Of a stretch of 43,442 nt of DNA, positions 31,922 to 40,858 are shown one piece after another. A program made the position numbers and the translations under genes. Every line of letters starts with the position of its first letter. Position 1 is the first letter of the stretch. The stretch spans positions 1-43,442 of the forward strand of contig CAUJEJ010000109.1 in assembly GCA_963169255.1 (NCBI GenBank). The letters are read 5' to 3'. The notes under the pieces are model-generated. The model was not told where the DNA came from. It was given only the letters and a program-made list of their open reading frames with translations, and searched no databases. The DNA comes from Actinomycetota bacterium. Its GTDB lineage: Bacteria > Actinomycetota > Actinomycetes > S36-B12 > UBA10799.

Positions 31922-33793
31922 GTGTCGCAAGCAGCCAACGAACAGCCTCCCGCGCAACAGCCTTCGACCGGCGTTCGGATCGTCAAAATTCTCGCGATCG
32001 CACTGCCACTGCTCTTCGTTGCGTGGTTCGCGATCTCGATGATCTTCGGCGCATTCCAACTCGCTGGAGCCGCCTCGTTGTTCAAATCGGGCTACTCGGG
32101 CAAAGATGCCGCAGCGATCAAACAAGCGGGTGCGCAGGCAGCCGCTGGCATGGCCAGAATTGACACCGCAATTTCGTCGCCACCCATGCGGATCGCAGCA
32201 TTCATCCCGTGGGTCGGCGCAGCGGTCGGAAACACTCAACACTTCGTTAGCGCGGGCAACGAAGTAGTCCAGGCGTCGGTCCCGATCACCGAGAGCTTTG
32301 ACCCGAACATCTACAGCAACGGCGCGGTCAATCTCGTTGCGCTCGATGCGCTCCTCAAGCAGGTCCCAGAGCTCAATACCGCGCTAGCCACAGCAAACGA
32401 AGAACTCGCCAATGTCACCAGCTTTGGACCTCTCGGGGGCCTATTTGCCAACGCGCGCGACGAAGCGCAGGCGTACATCGGTCTCGGCGAATTCGCGACT
32501 GGCCGCGTCGCACCACAGCGACAGTTGATCCTCGACGCGCTTGGCGCGAACGGCCCACAGAACTACATGATCGCGTTCGAGAATCCTGCACAACTTCGCG
32601 CGCCGGGAGGTGCGCCGCTCTCAGCTGCGATCGTCGCGTTCGACCAAGGCAAGATGACGATCCCCTTCAACGGCTACATCGCCGGCGATGCCTTCAAGGG
32701 CCACCCCATCATCCAGTACAACCCGGCATCACCACCGCCGTGGAGCGAACCAGGTGGTCTCGGGTTTGTGAACTCAGGCGCGCACCCCGATTGGCGCCTC
32801 GCAGGCGAGGACCTGATTCGTTCCTGGAACACGGCGAAAGAACCAAAGGTTGACGCCATGATCGGGCTCGACACCCGTGCCATCGAAGCGCTGATCCGGG
32901 CGACCGGACCCATCGAGGTCGAGGGATACGGAACCCTCACCGCCGACAACTTCGCCCAGAAGGTCGTTACCGATGCCTACTTGGACTTCCAATCCGATCA
33001 ACGCGTCAGGCAGTCGCTCAACGACAAAGTTGCCGAAGTCATGATCGGACGCCTGATGTCCGGCGACCTGCAGACGCTCGCGTCAGCGGCCGTCGCCCTG
33101 GCAGCAGAGGCGCCAGGTCGGCACCTACAAATGCGATTCCAAGTGCCCGGACTGCAACAGATCGCGGTCGACGCAGAAGCCGCTGGAGAGGTCTACCAGA
33201 CGCCCGACCATGACACCGTTGGCTTCTTCTCTCGCAACCGAAACATGAGCAAGGTCGACGTCTACTCCGAGCGCGAGATGATCTCCAACGTGACGGTCAA
33301 TGCCGACGGCTCGGCGAACGTGGAGCAAGTGCTCACCGTGAAGAACAACGCTCCAGCGGATCTCGACACCAATGAAAAGATCGGCTACACCACCGCATGG
33401 TCCGCGAACGAATGGTTCTTCTACCTGCCACTCGGCGCGACTGATCCGAAAATCGCCGCGCCCGAGGGATACAAGAAGCCGAGCACACACCCCGACGGGC
33501 TCGGGCGGATCGTGGCGACAACGGAAGGCATGATCGCTCCGCAGGCCACTGACCAGATCACCTTCAGCTACACAATCCCCGCCGGCACCTTCAGCAAGGA
33601 CGGCGGCGGGTACAGCTACCGGACACAATTGAATCCCCAACCAATGCAGCAATCTGTCGCGCTTACCCTGAACGTCGCATTCGCCGATGGCGCGAACTGC
33701 ACGTCTAGCCCCGATTGGCAGGCGACCGGCGATGGGGCCGTTTGGACCGGTGAACAGTCGATCAGGCGCACATTGAATCTAGAGTGTTCCTAA
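31922..33793 (+). CDS. DUF4012 domain-containing membrane-anchored protein
   Basis: A 623-residue protein with a short Gln/Pro-rich cytoplasmic start, one membrane segment at about 19-44 and a large extracytoplasmic part. The DUF4012 region is recognisable from NYMIAFENPAQLRAPGGAPL through the GLDTRAIEALIRATGPIEVEGYGTL stretch; the family is common in actinobacteria and usually unannotated. The C-terminal 150 residues look like a beta-sandwich (repeated alternating strands, NVTVNADGSANVEQVLTV) and hold two cysteines. Start GTG 31922 is set by the -10 box. It may overlap or be followed closely by the lipoprotein gene. Function unknown; a role at the cell envelope is inferred. Confidence 0.85.
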   Translation: MSQAANEQPPAQQPSTGVRIVKILAIALPLLFVAWFAISMIFGAFQLAGAASLFKSGYSGKDAAAIKQAGAQAAAGMARIDTAISSPPMRIAAFIPWVGAAVGNTQHFVSAGNEVVQASVPITESFDPNIYSNGAVNLVALDALLKQVPELNTALATANEELANVTSFGPLGGLFANARDEAQAYIGLGEFATGRVAPQRQLILDALGANGPQNYMIAFENPAQLRAPGGAPLSAAIVAFDQGKMTIPFNGYIAGDAFKGHPIIQYNPASPPPWSEPGGLGFVNSGAHPDWRLAGEDLIRSWNTAKEPKVDAMIGLDTRAIEALIRATGPIEVEGYGTLTADNFAQKVVTDAYLDFQSDQRVRQSLNDKVAEVMIGRLMSGDLQTLASAAVALAAEAPGRHLQMRFQVPGLQQIAVDAEAAGEVYQTPDHDTVGFFSRNRNMSKVDVYSEREMISNVTVNADGSANVEQVLTVKNNAPADLDTNEKIGYTTAWSANEWFFYLPLGATDPKIAAPEGYKKPSTHPDGLGRIVATTEGMIAPQATDQITFSYTIPAGTFSKDGGGYSYRTQLNPQPMQQSVALTLNVAFADGANCTSSPDWQATGDGAVWTGEQSIRRTLNLECS

Positions 33794-33819
33794 GCTCGCC
33801 CACCGAATTGGAGACCTCC

Positions 33820-34224
33820 ATGAAGCATCGCAGCGCAGCAATCATCGGCACCCTCGGCGTCATGTCACTCGCGGTGGTCGGATGCTCGTCAACGAGTTCA
33901 TCGAGTTCGCCATCCCCCTCAGCCACCACCACGATGAGCACCGAGCAGTTCTGCAGCGAGGTCAAAAAGTTCGAAGCCGAGCTGAAGAGCATCGGCTCAG
34001 ACCTATCCAGCGGGAACCCAGCAACTCAGGCCCTCGCGATCGGAAAGCTCACCAACTTCTACAACAACGCGCTGTCGCAACTCCCGGCAAACCAGAGCGC
34101 GGCGATCTCGCAAGCGCTGCAAGACGCCAAGTCGAAGGTCGGAACTGGCGGCAACGCCAGCAGCGCGCAAGATGGCATCAACAAGGTGAACGAAGCCGTC
34201 AAGAAGCAATGCCCCAACCTCTAA
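33820..34224 (+). CDS. Small predicted lipoprotein
   Basis: A 134-residue protein with a signal sequence ending in a lipobox, SLAVVGC, then a Ser/Thr/Pro-rich linker of about 20 residues and a small helical domain containing two cysteines (FCSEV and KQCPNL). The ATG at 33820 has GGAG 6 bases upstream; a frame starting at 33784 would overlap the DUF4012 gene and lack a normal N-terminus. It lies 26 bases behind the DUF4012 gene, so both are probably co-transcribed. No known domain was recognised. Confidence 0.8.
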   Translation: MKHRSAAIIGTLGVMSLAVVGCSSTSSSSSPSPSATTTMSTEQFCSEVKKFEAELKSIGSDLSSGNPATQALAIGKLTNFYNNALSQLPANQSAAISQALQDAKSKVGTGGNASSAQDGINKVNEAVKKQCPNL

Positions 34225-34377
34225 CAGCCACTGTCACGGCGTGACGGAATCGCGAGCTGCGAGCGTTTTCCTGGGGCATTTGTTCGCACCCTGATCCCCG
34301 CTCCCTAGACTGCCGTGGAGTTGCTGCTGGCCTATTGCGGGCTGGCCGTCCCATCTGAATTCCTCAAGGGAGTCGTC

Positions 34378-36138
34378 GTGCGCAAGGTTCTCATCGCAAA
34401 CCGTGGCGAAATCGCAGTCCGAATCGCCCGTGCCTGCAAAGACGCTGGACTAACGAGCGTCGCCGTGTACGCGGACCCAGACCGCGATGCCGTCCACGTT
34501 CGGGCAGCCGATGAAGCGTTTGCACTCGGTGGATCAACTGCTGCCGAGTCGTACCTCGTGGTCGACAAGATTCTTGAAGCAGCAGCGTCAAGCGGAGCAG
34601 ATGCGATCCACCCTGGATACGGCTTCCTGTCGGAGAACGCCGACTTCGCGCAGTCCGTCATTGATGCGGGACTCACTTGGATCGGCCCGCCGCCGGACGC
34701 TATTCGCTCGCTCGGCGACAAAGTCGCTGCGCGTCACATCGCCGAAGCCGCTGGCGCCCCACTCGTCGCAGGTACCTCCGACCCGGTCGAGAACTCCGAC
34801 GAGGTTGTTGCATTCGCCAAGGAGCACGGACTCCCTATCGCCATCAAGGCCGCCTTCGGTGGTGGCGGTCGCGGCCTCAAGGTTGCCCGGGACCTCGACG
34901 AAGTCGCGGAGCTTTATGACTCAGCCGTCCGCGAAGCCGTTGCAGCCTTCGGGCGAGGCGAGTGCTTCGTTGAGCGGTACCTCGACAACCCTCGACACGT
35001 CGAGACTCAGGTGCTCGCAGATTCCCACGGCAACGTGGTGGTCGTCTCCACCCGCGATTGTTCGCTGCAGCGGCGCCATCAGAAGCTCGTCGAAGAAGCA
35101 CCTGCCCCGTTCCTCAGCGAAGCGCAAGAAGCCGAGCTATACCGAGCATCCAAGGCAATCGTCAAGGCTGCCGGATACGTCGGCGCCGGAACCTGCGAGT
35201 TCTTGGTCGGCCAAGACGGAACCATCTCGTTCCTTGAGGTCAACACTCGTTTGCAGGTCGAACACCCAGTCACCGAAGAGGTCGCCGGGATCGACTTGGT
35301 ACGCGAACAGTTCCGCATCGCCGATGGCGAGGAACTCGGGTACGACGATCCGCCGCTGCGCGGACACTCAATCGAGTTCCGCATCAACGGTGAAGATCCC
35401 GGCCGTAACTTCCTGCCGGCGCCCGGCGTGCTGCGGGTGTGGAATCCCCCGAGCGGCCCAGGCGTCCGCCTCGATGCCGGGTTCGAAGCGGGTGACGTGA
35501 TCGGCGGAAACTTCGACTCGCTGCTCGCCAAGCTCATCATCACCGGCCGCGACCGCCAAGAAGCGCTCGAACGCTCACGTCGTGCGCTGGCAGACTTCGA
35601 GGTCGAGGGCATCGCAACCGCCATCACCTTCGACCGCGCGGTCGTCAGCGATCCGGACTTCGCCCCGGCAGATCCAACCGAGCCCTTCAAGGTCCACACT
35701 CGGTGGATCGAGACCGACTTCAACAACACGATTCCGGCCTACGTCGATGCTGAGGCAAGCGACGAGGTCGCTGCCGCAGACGAACGCCAAGAGGTTGTCG
35801 TTGAGGTTGGCGGCAAACGAGTGGCTGTCTCACTGCCGGGCGACTTCGCGATCGGCGGTGGCGGTTCGAAGAAGGCTGCTCCGAAGCGCGGAAAGCGAAA
35901 GAAGTCCGGCGGCGCGGCCTCTGGTGACGCCGTTGCGACTCCGATGCAGGGCACAATCGTCAAGGTGGCCGTTGAAGAAGGTCAACAAGTCGAGGCTGGT
36001 GAACTGATCGTGGTGCTGGAGGCGATGAAGATGGAACAGCCCCTTAACGCCCACAAGGCGGGCACCATCACCGGTCTCACTGCTGAAGCTGGAGCAACCG
36101 TGCCAACAGGCACCGTGTTGTGCGAGATCAAGGACTAA
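34378..36138 (+). CDS. accA3: Acyl-CoA carboxylase alpha subunit (biotin carboxylase + BCCP fusion, AccA3 type)
   Basis: A 586-residue fusion. The N-terminal biotin carboxylase begins [19 protein letters not shown]; the ATP-grasp loop [10 protein letters not shown] is near residue 160, and [14 protein letters not shown] is present. The C-terminal carrier domain has EAMKMEQP, biotin on K551 (predicted). A basic linker ([15 protein letters not shown]) lies between them. I start at GTG 34378, because AAGGGAG is 6 bases upstream and the first residues then match the family; a start at 34315 adds 21 unrelated residues. It should serve both beta subunits in the window. It is followed after 10 bases by a secreted-protein gene. 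Confidence 0.95.
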   Translation: MRKVLIANRGEIAVRIARACKDAGLTSVAVYADPDRDAVHVRAADEAFALGGSTAAESYLVVDKILEAAASSGADAIHPGYGFLSENADFAQSVIDAGLTWIGPPPDAIRSLGDKVAARHIAEAAGAPLVAGTSDPVENSDEVVAFAKEHGLPIAIKAAFGGGGRGLKVARDLDEVAELYDSAVREAVAAFGRGECFVERYLDNPRHVETQVLADSHGNVVVVSTRDCSLQRRHQKLVEEAPAPFLSEAQEAELYRASKAIVKAAGYVGAGTCEFLVGQDGTISFLEVNTRLQVEHPVTEEVAGIDLVREQFRIADGEELGYDDPPLRGHSIEFRINGEDPGRNFLPAPGVLRVWNPPSGPGVRLDAGFEAGDVIGGNFDSLLAKLIITGRDRQEALERSRRALADFEVEGIATAITFDRAVVSDPDFAPADPTEPFKVHTRWIETDFNNTIPAYVDAEASDEVAAADERQEVVVEVGGKRVAVSLPGDFAIGGGGSKKAAPKRGKRKKSGGAASGDAVATPMQGTIVKVAVEEGQQVEAGELIVVLEAMKMEQPLNAHKAGTITGLTAEAGATVPTGTVLCEIKD

Positions 36139-36148
36139 CTGGCTGCGC

Positions 36149-36811
36149 ATGTTGTCACGAAGGTCTCGGTTCGCCGCACTCGTTGCGATCTTCCTTGGCG
36201 TCTTCGTGCTGGCTCCGGCGGCAAGTCCGGCAATGGCACGCGCCGCCGAAACCGAGGAACCGCTGCCGATCAACCTGATCGACATGTCGGTTGCGGGATT
36301 GGCAAGGAATCCACCGTTCTTCCAGGTATCCCGAGCGCCACTGGCAATCTCCGACGCCGAAATCGCTCGCGTCGTCACCGCAATCGGTGCGGCCGGCACC
36401 CCGGTCTACATCGTGATCCTTCCGGGGACCGCAGTCCGGGCGGTCGGAACAAGTCAGGAAATTCAGCAGAAACTCGGACTCCCTGGCACCTACCTGACCA
36501 TCGTCGGAACCGTCTACGAGACCTACTCAACAGAGTTCGCGGCAAAGGAAGTCCTTACGCGTGCCTTTGCTGAGGAGCGCAACAACGGGACCACAGCGGT
36601 ACTCGTACGGTTCGCTCAACTTTCAGGCCTCGCCGCGGTGGGCCCGCTACCGACTCCCGATGTCGTCGCATGGCGACCGACGATCATCGTGGTCGGATCA
36701 GTGCTTGTGATTGGCATCGGTTACCTGTTGATCAGCGGTCGGCGCAACAACGGCGCTGACGAGGAACAGGCAGCTCCACCCGGAGCCGTTGACGTTCCAT
36801 CGGCGGGATAG
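36149..36811 (+). CDS. Predicted secreted, C-terminally membrane-anchored protein
   Basis: A 220-residue protein with a signal peptide (about 1-30, ending in an AMARAA-type site), an extracytoplasmic domain of about 140 residues and one membrane segment at about 176-196, then a short acidic cytoplasmic tail. The domain alternates helices and strands (VVTAIGAAGTPVYIVILPG; TYLTIVGTVYETYSTEFAA). This is reminiscent of DUF6676/Rv1476- or TPM-like proteins, but the match is by pattern only. It starts 10 bases after the carboxylase alpha stop, so it is probably in the same transcript. Function unknown. Confidence 0.72.
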   Translation: MLSRRSRFAALVAIFLGVFVLAPAASPAMARAAETEEPLPINLIDMSVAGLARNPPFFQVSRAPLAISDAEIARVVTAIGAAGTPVYIVILPGTAVRAVGTSQEIQQKLGLPGTYLTIVGTVYETYSTEFAAKEVLTRAFAEERNNGTTAVLVRFAQLSGLAAVGPLPTPDVVAWRPTIIVVGSVLVIGIGYLLISGRRNNGADEEQAAPPGAVDVPSAG

Positions 36812-36830
36812 TGCATCCGCGCGCCACGAG

Positions 36831-38210
36831 CTAGACGACGTGCAGGCGACGTGCCGCTTCGGCAATTGATCCAGACATTGACGGGTACACGGTGAAGGTT
36901 GCAGCGACCTCATCCGCCGTCAGGTGCTGACTAACCGCAAGCGAGATTGCGTGAATCAGGTCGCTCGCCCGATGCGCAACGATGACACCGCCACGGACGA
37001 CGCCGTCAGGGCTCACCACCAGTTTGATGAAGCCCTCATCGGTACCTTGCATCTTCGCGCGGGCATTGCTCGCAAGCTGCTGGGTGTACACCCGGCCAGC
37101 AACGGCACCAGACTCCACTTCGCTGGGCATCACACCGACTGAGGCGATTTCAGGATCAGTGAAGACCGCCTGAGACACCTTCGACAGGTCCAACGGCGCA
37201 ACCGCGTCGCCGAACGCGTGCCACATGGCAATTCGGCCTTGCATTGCGGCAACCGATGCCAGCGGATTCACGCCCGTCACGTCACCGGCCGCATAGATCC
37301 CCATCACACTGGTTCGAGAAACCCGGTCCACTTCGATCGCGTGGGATGCAGTCGTGCGCACCCCAACGGACTCCAAACCGAGGCCTTCAGTGTTCGGAAG
37401 CGCGCCGACCGCAACTAACGCGTGGGACGCCACGATCCGGTTGCCGTCCGCGAGAGTTACCACCACCTCGTCGCCCTCCACCCGCGCCGAAGATGCACGC
37501 GCATGGTCAAGCACGCGCATCCCGCGCCGCGTAAACACGCCTTCCACAACGTCGGCGGCATCCGGATCCTGTGTCGGCAGCACCCGGTCACGACTCGAAA
37601 TCAGCGTGACTTGGACGCCAAGCGCGGTAAAGGCACCGGCGAACTCGGCACCTGTCACTCCCGAACCAATGACCACCAGGTGATCGGGCAACTCCGTCAG
37701 ATTCCACACTTGTTGCCAGGTCAGAATGCGTTCGCCGTCAGGCAGCGCATCGGGAAGTTCACGCGGTCGCGCACCAGTGGCGAGCAAGAGGGTGTCGTAC
37801 GCAATCGGTGCTGTGGCATCGCCATCGACCTCCACAATCCCCGGCCCAACGACGCGCGCGTTGCCTGCGCGCACCTCTACGCCATCTGCCACGAGTCGCG
37901 CCGCAATGTCCGCGGATTGAGCAGCGGCCAGACCCCGGATTCGATCGAATACAAATGTCAGGTCGACCCCCGCATGGGACGGATCGATCGCCTTCCCATC
38001 GATCCGAACGCCTAACGCTGAGCTTTCAGCAGCGAGGCTCGCTGAGCGCGCCGTCGCCACCAGAGTCTTACTCGGGACACAGTCCGTGAGGACGGCAGCG
38101 CCCCCCACTCCGTCGCGCTCTATCAGAGTGACCTCCGCGCCCTGCTGCGCGGCCACGAGCGCCGCTTCATAGCCCCCGGGGCCTCCACCAATCACTACAA
38201 CTCTGGTCAC
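36831..38210 (-). CDS. lpdA: NAD(P)H-quinone dehydrogenase, LpdA-type flavoprotein disulfide reductase homologue
   Basis: A 459-residue FAD protein. The FAD-binding motif is VIGGGPGGYEAAL; ATGARPREL and the NAD(P) motif IGSGVTGAEFA follow; GIYAAGDVTG binds FAD. At the usual redox site GGTCLNVGC, this protein has GGAAVLTDC: only C44 remains and the first cysteine is A39. M. tuberculosis LpdA (Rv3303c) has the same change and acts as a quinone reductase rather than a lipoamide dehydrogenase; this homologue should do the same. GTG 38210 follows AACAAT-gcagcc, close to the leaderless layout. It diverges from the small gene at 38273. Confidence 0.9.
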   Translation of the reverse strand: MTRVVVIGGGPGGYEAALVAAQQGAEVTLIERDGVGGAAVLTDCVPSKTLVATARSASLAAESSALGVRIDGKAIDPSHAGVDLTFVFDRIRGLAAAQSADIAARLVADGVEVRAGNARVVGPGIVEVDGDATAPIAYDTLLLATGARPRELPDALPDGERILTWQQVWNLTELPDHLVVIGSGVTGAEFAGAFTALGVQVTLISSRDRVLPTQDPDAADVVEGVFTRRGMRVLDHARASSARVEGDEVVVTLADGNRIVASHALVAVGALPNTEGLGLESVGVRTTASHAIEVDRVSRTSVMGIYAAGDVTGVNPLASVAAMQGRIAMWHAFGDAVAPLDLSKVSQAVFTDPEIASVGVMPSEVESGAVAGRVYTQQLASNARAKMQGTDEGFIKLVVSPDGVVRGGVIVAHRASDLIHAISLAVSQHLTADEVAATFTVYPSMSGSIAEAARRLHVV

Positions 38211-38272
38211 GGCTGCATTGTTCTACGTTGCGGGGCACTTTCGCAGCGATCGGGTGGCTACCCTTACTCCTC

Positions 38273-38725
38273 ATGGCGTTATATGCGGCGTACGGGCCCA
38301 ACCTGGATCCCGCCCAAATGTCCTCTCGCGCGCCCTACTCCCCCGCGCAGGGCACCGGGTGGCTGGTCGGATGGCGACTGACCTTCGGCGGGGAAGACCT
38401 CGGCTGGGATGGCGCATTAGCCACTGTCGTCGAGGACGAAGGTTCGCAAGTTTTTGTGATGGTCTACGACGTCCCGGAATGGGACGAAAAGTCGCTCGAC
38501 CAATGGGAAGGCACCGACCTCGGCGTCTTCGTCAAGGTCCGAGTCCGAGTGCAGACTCTCGACGGTGAAGTCACGGCTTGGCTCTACGTCGTTGATGGCT
38601 ACGAAGGCGGATTACCGTCGGCTCACTACCTCGGAGTCATCGCAGACGCCGCGGAGCAGGCTGGCGCACCCGATGACTACGTCAGAGACCTCCGCAAGCG
38701 CCCCTGTCGCTCTGTCAACCCGTAA
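38273..38725 (+). CDS. Gamma-glutamylcyclotransferase-like small protein (Rv3304 homologue)
   Basis: A 150-residue protein starting MALYAAYGPNLDPAQM, then GTGWLVGWRLTFGGEDLGW. The length and motifs match mycobacterial Rv3304, which lies beside lpdA in the same divergent arrangement. The fold belongs to the gamma-glutamylcyclotransferase/AIG2-like group, normally YGSN at the anion-binding loop; here it is YGPN. I start at ATG 38273, so the earlier start at 38228 is not needed. Upstream is TACCCT eight bases before the ATG. The substrate is unknown. Confidence 0.83.
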   Translation: MALYAAYGPNLDPAQMSSRAPYSPAQGTGWLVGWRLTFGGEDLGWDGALATVVEDEGSQVFVMVYDVPEWDEKSLDQWEGTDLGVFVKVRVRVQTLDGEVTAWLYVVDGYEGGLPSAHYLGVIADAAEQAGAPDDYVRDLRKRPCRSVNP

Positions 38726-38742
38726 CAAGCGAGAACAATCGA

Positions 38743-40323
38743 CTAGAAGGCGTCAGGAGCCTCGTACTGGCCCCAGACCTCACGGAGGGCATCGGCAACC
38801 TCGCCGCCGGTTGCACGGGCCGCCAGGGCCGCCTTCATGGGGTACAGGCAGTTGTCTGTGCCCTGCGCGGCTCGACGGAGGTCATCAAGGTGACGCGTGA
38901 CTTCAGCGTTATCCCGCTCCGCCCGAAGCTTCTCGATCCGCTTGACCTGCTCGGCCTCGATTGTGGGATCGACGCGTAGCGGTTCGTACTTCTCTTCGTC
39001 CTCGATCGTGAACTTGTTGACGCCAACGAAGATGCGCTCGCCATCGTCAATCTCGTTCGCGATCGCGTACGCGGACCGCTCGATTTCGGACTTCTGGAAT
39101 CCCTGCTCGATAGCCGCAACTGACCCGCCGAGGTCTTCCACGCGGCGCATCAAGTCGAGCGCCGCTTCCTCAACCTCGTCAGTCAGCGACTCAACGACAT
39201 AGGAGCCCGCGAACGGGTCAACGGTTTTGGTGACGTCGGTTTCGTAGGCCAGAACCTGCTGTGTCCGCAAAGCCAGTCGAGCGGCCTTCTCCGTCGGCAG
39301 GGCGATCGCCTCATCAAAGCTGTTTGTGTGCAGCGACTGTGTACCGCCCATCACAGCAGCAAGACCCTGGACGGCAACCCGAACAAGGTTGACCTCTGGC
39401 TGCTGCGCGGCGAGCTGCACGCCTGCGGTTTGGGTGTGGAACCGAAGCATCATCGACTTTGGGTTCTTTGCCCCAAAGCGTTCCTTCATCACCCGGGCCC
39501 AGATGCGGCGGGCAGCGCGGAACTTCGCCACCTCTTCGAGGAAGCTGGTTCGAGAGACGAAGAAGAAGGCCAACCGCGGTGCGAATTCGTCGACATCTTG
39601 ACCTGAATCGATGGCGGCTTGGACGTACTCGATGCCGTCGGCGAGGGTGAAGGCGATTTCTTGCGCAGGCGTCGCTCCCGCCTCCGCCATGTGGTAGCCG
39701 GAGATCGAGATGGTGTTCCACCGCGGAATCTCGGCCTTGCAGTACTTGAAGATGTCAGTGATCAACCGCAGTGACTGCACTGGTGGGTAAATGTAGGTTC
39801 CGCGAGCGATGTACTCCTTGAGTACATCGTTTTGGATCGTGCCCGTGAGCGCAGATCCCGGGACGCCGTTCTTCTCGCCGACCAATTGGTACATCAGCAG
39901 CAGCGTTGCGGCAGGTGCGTTGATCGTCATCGACGTCGACACCTTGTCGAGCGGGATTCCGCCGAACAGTGTCTCCATATCTTCGACTGAATCGATCGCA
40001 ACACCAACCTTGCCAACCTCACCGTGGGCGAGCTTGTGGTCGGAGTCGTACCCCATCTGGGTCGGCAGGTCGAACGCGACCGAAAGGCCCGTCGTACCGG
40101 CAGCAATCAGCTGCTTGTACCGAGCGTTTGACTCCGCGGCAGTGCCAAATCCCGCGTACTGGCGCATCGTCCAGGGGCGGCCGGTGTACATCGTCGGGTA
40201 CACGCCGCGGGTGAACGGATACTCCCCTGGCTCCCCTAGCGAAGTCGCCGGATCGAATCCCGCGAGGTCGCTTGCGTCGTAAACCGGCTTGAACGGTAGC
40301 CCTGATTCAGTCGAAGAAGACAT
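38743..40323 (-). CDS. Methylmalonyl-CoA mutase family large subunit without B12-binding domain
   Basis: A 526-residue protein covering the substrate-binding TIM barrel and linker of the B12-dependent acyl-CoA mutases. Key residues can be placed by spacing: Y56 in [10 protein letters not shown]174 in YIARGTYI and H211 in [11 protein letters not shown]; Tyr and Arg at these positions are those of methylmalonyl-CoA mutases (isobutyryl-CoA mutases have Phe and Gln). The protein ends at ...YEAPDAF, so the C-terminal cobalamin-binding domain is missing and a separate small subunit must be encoded elsewhere. It may convert methylmalonyl-CoA to succinyl-CoA. ATG 40323 has TACCCT 7 bases upstream. 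Confidence 0.88.
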   Translation of the reverse strand: MSSSTESGLPFKPVYDASDLAGFDPATSLGEPGEYPFTRGVYPTMYTGRPWTMRQYAGFGTAAESNARYKQLIAAGTTGLSVAFDLPTQMGYDSDHKLAHGEVGKVGVAIDSVEDMETLFGGIPLDKVSTSMTINAPAATLLLMYQLVGEKNGVPGSALTGTIQNDVLKEYIARGTYIYPPVQSLRLITDIFKYCKAEIPRWNTISISGYHMAEAGATPAQEIAFTLADGIEYVQAAIDSGQDVDEFAPRLAFFFVSRTSFLEEVAKFRAARRIWARVMKERFGAKNPKSMMLRFHTQTAGVQLAAQQPEVNLVRVAVQGLAAVMGGTQSLHTNSFDEAIALPTEKAARLALRTQQVLAYETDVTKTVDPFAGSYVVESLTDEVEEAALDLMRRVEDLGGSVAAIEQGFQKSEIERSAYAIANEIDDGERIFVGVNKFTIEDEEKYEPLRVDPTIEAEQVKRIEKLRAERDNAEVTRHLDDLRRAAQGTDNCLYPMKAALAARATGGEVADALREVWGQYEAPDAF

Positions 40324-40330
40324 GCCGTCG

Positions 40331-40336
40331 AGGGTA
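40331..40336 (-). promoter_or_regulatory. -10 box of a likely (near-)leaderless promoter (mutase gene)
   Basis: Minus-strand TACCCT, seven bases before ATG 40323. It fits the leaderless pattern seen elsewhere with one extra base. Confidence 0.45.
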
Positions 40337-40376
40337 TCTGGCGCCGGCGGGTGCGACGGAGCGAGGTGGCGAGGGT

Positions 40377-40382
40377 TAGCAT
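40377..40382 (+). promoter_or_regulatory. Candidate -10 box for the sdh operon
   Basis: TAGCAT lies in the 139-base divergent gap, 80 bases before the sdhC start at 40463. It matches TANNNT, but no good -35 was recognised, so confidence is low. A short inverted repeat, ACCGC-gttct-GCGGT, follows it. Confidence 0.25.
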
Positions 40383-40462
40383 TGGGAAAGGCCGAACCGC
40401 GTTCTGCGGTGGCCCGGGTTCGTCAAGTGCCCGCTGAATGTTCAGTGATACTGGAGGCGTAG

Positions 40463-40858
40463 GTGGCTAAGTCCGCTGCCGGGACTCTGTACCGCGGGAA
40501 CGACGGTATGTGGTCGTGGGTCGCTCACCGCGTGACCGGTGTTTTGGTCTTCTTCTTTTTGTTGGTGCACGTCGTTGATACCGCACTCGTTCGCGTATCG
40601 CCCGAGGCGTACAACCACGCGCTCGAGCTTTACAAGACACCGCTGGTGAACCTCATGGAGGTTGGCCTCGTCGGTGCGGTGCTCTACCACGCACTCAACG
40701 GTGTGCGAATCATCCTGATCGACTTCTGGGCCAAGGGCCCGAAGTACCAAAAGGGCATGTTGCGCGGCATCATCGTCGTCTGGCTCCTGGTCATGATTCC
40801 GGGTGCGTACTTCATGCTCATTCGCACCTTCGAGTCACTGTTTGGATCGACCTCATGA
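40463..40858 (+). CDS. sdhC: Succinate dehydrogenase cytochrome b subunit (SdhC)
   Basis: A 131-residue membrane anchor with three helices (about 26-45, 62-85 and 100-122). The heme-ligand region LYHALNGVRIILID with HxxNGxR is present, and SWVAHRVTGVLVF matches the family start. It anchors the SdhA-SdhB catalytic part and passes electrons to quinone. GTG 40463 has TGGAGG 6 bases upstream. Its stop overlaps the next ATG (ATGA). Confidence 0.94.
   Translation: MAKSAAGTLYRGNDGMWSWVAHRVTGVLVFFFLLVHVVDTALVRVSPEAYNHALELYKTPLVNLMEVGLVGAVLYHALNGVRIILIDFWAKGPKYQKGMLRGIIVVWLLVMIPGAYFMLIRTFESLFGSTS

Noticed and set aside
34487-35500. Alternative-frame open stretch of 337 codons inside the biotin carboxylase gene
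   Set aside because: Ser/Arg/Thr-rich, no motif; the real frame carries the ATP-grasp and biotin motifs.
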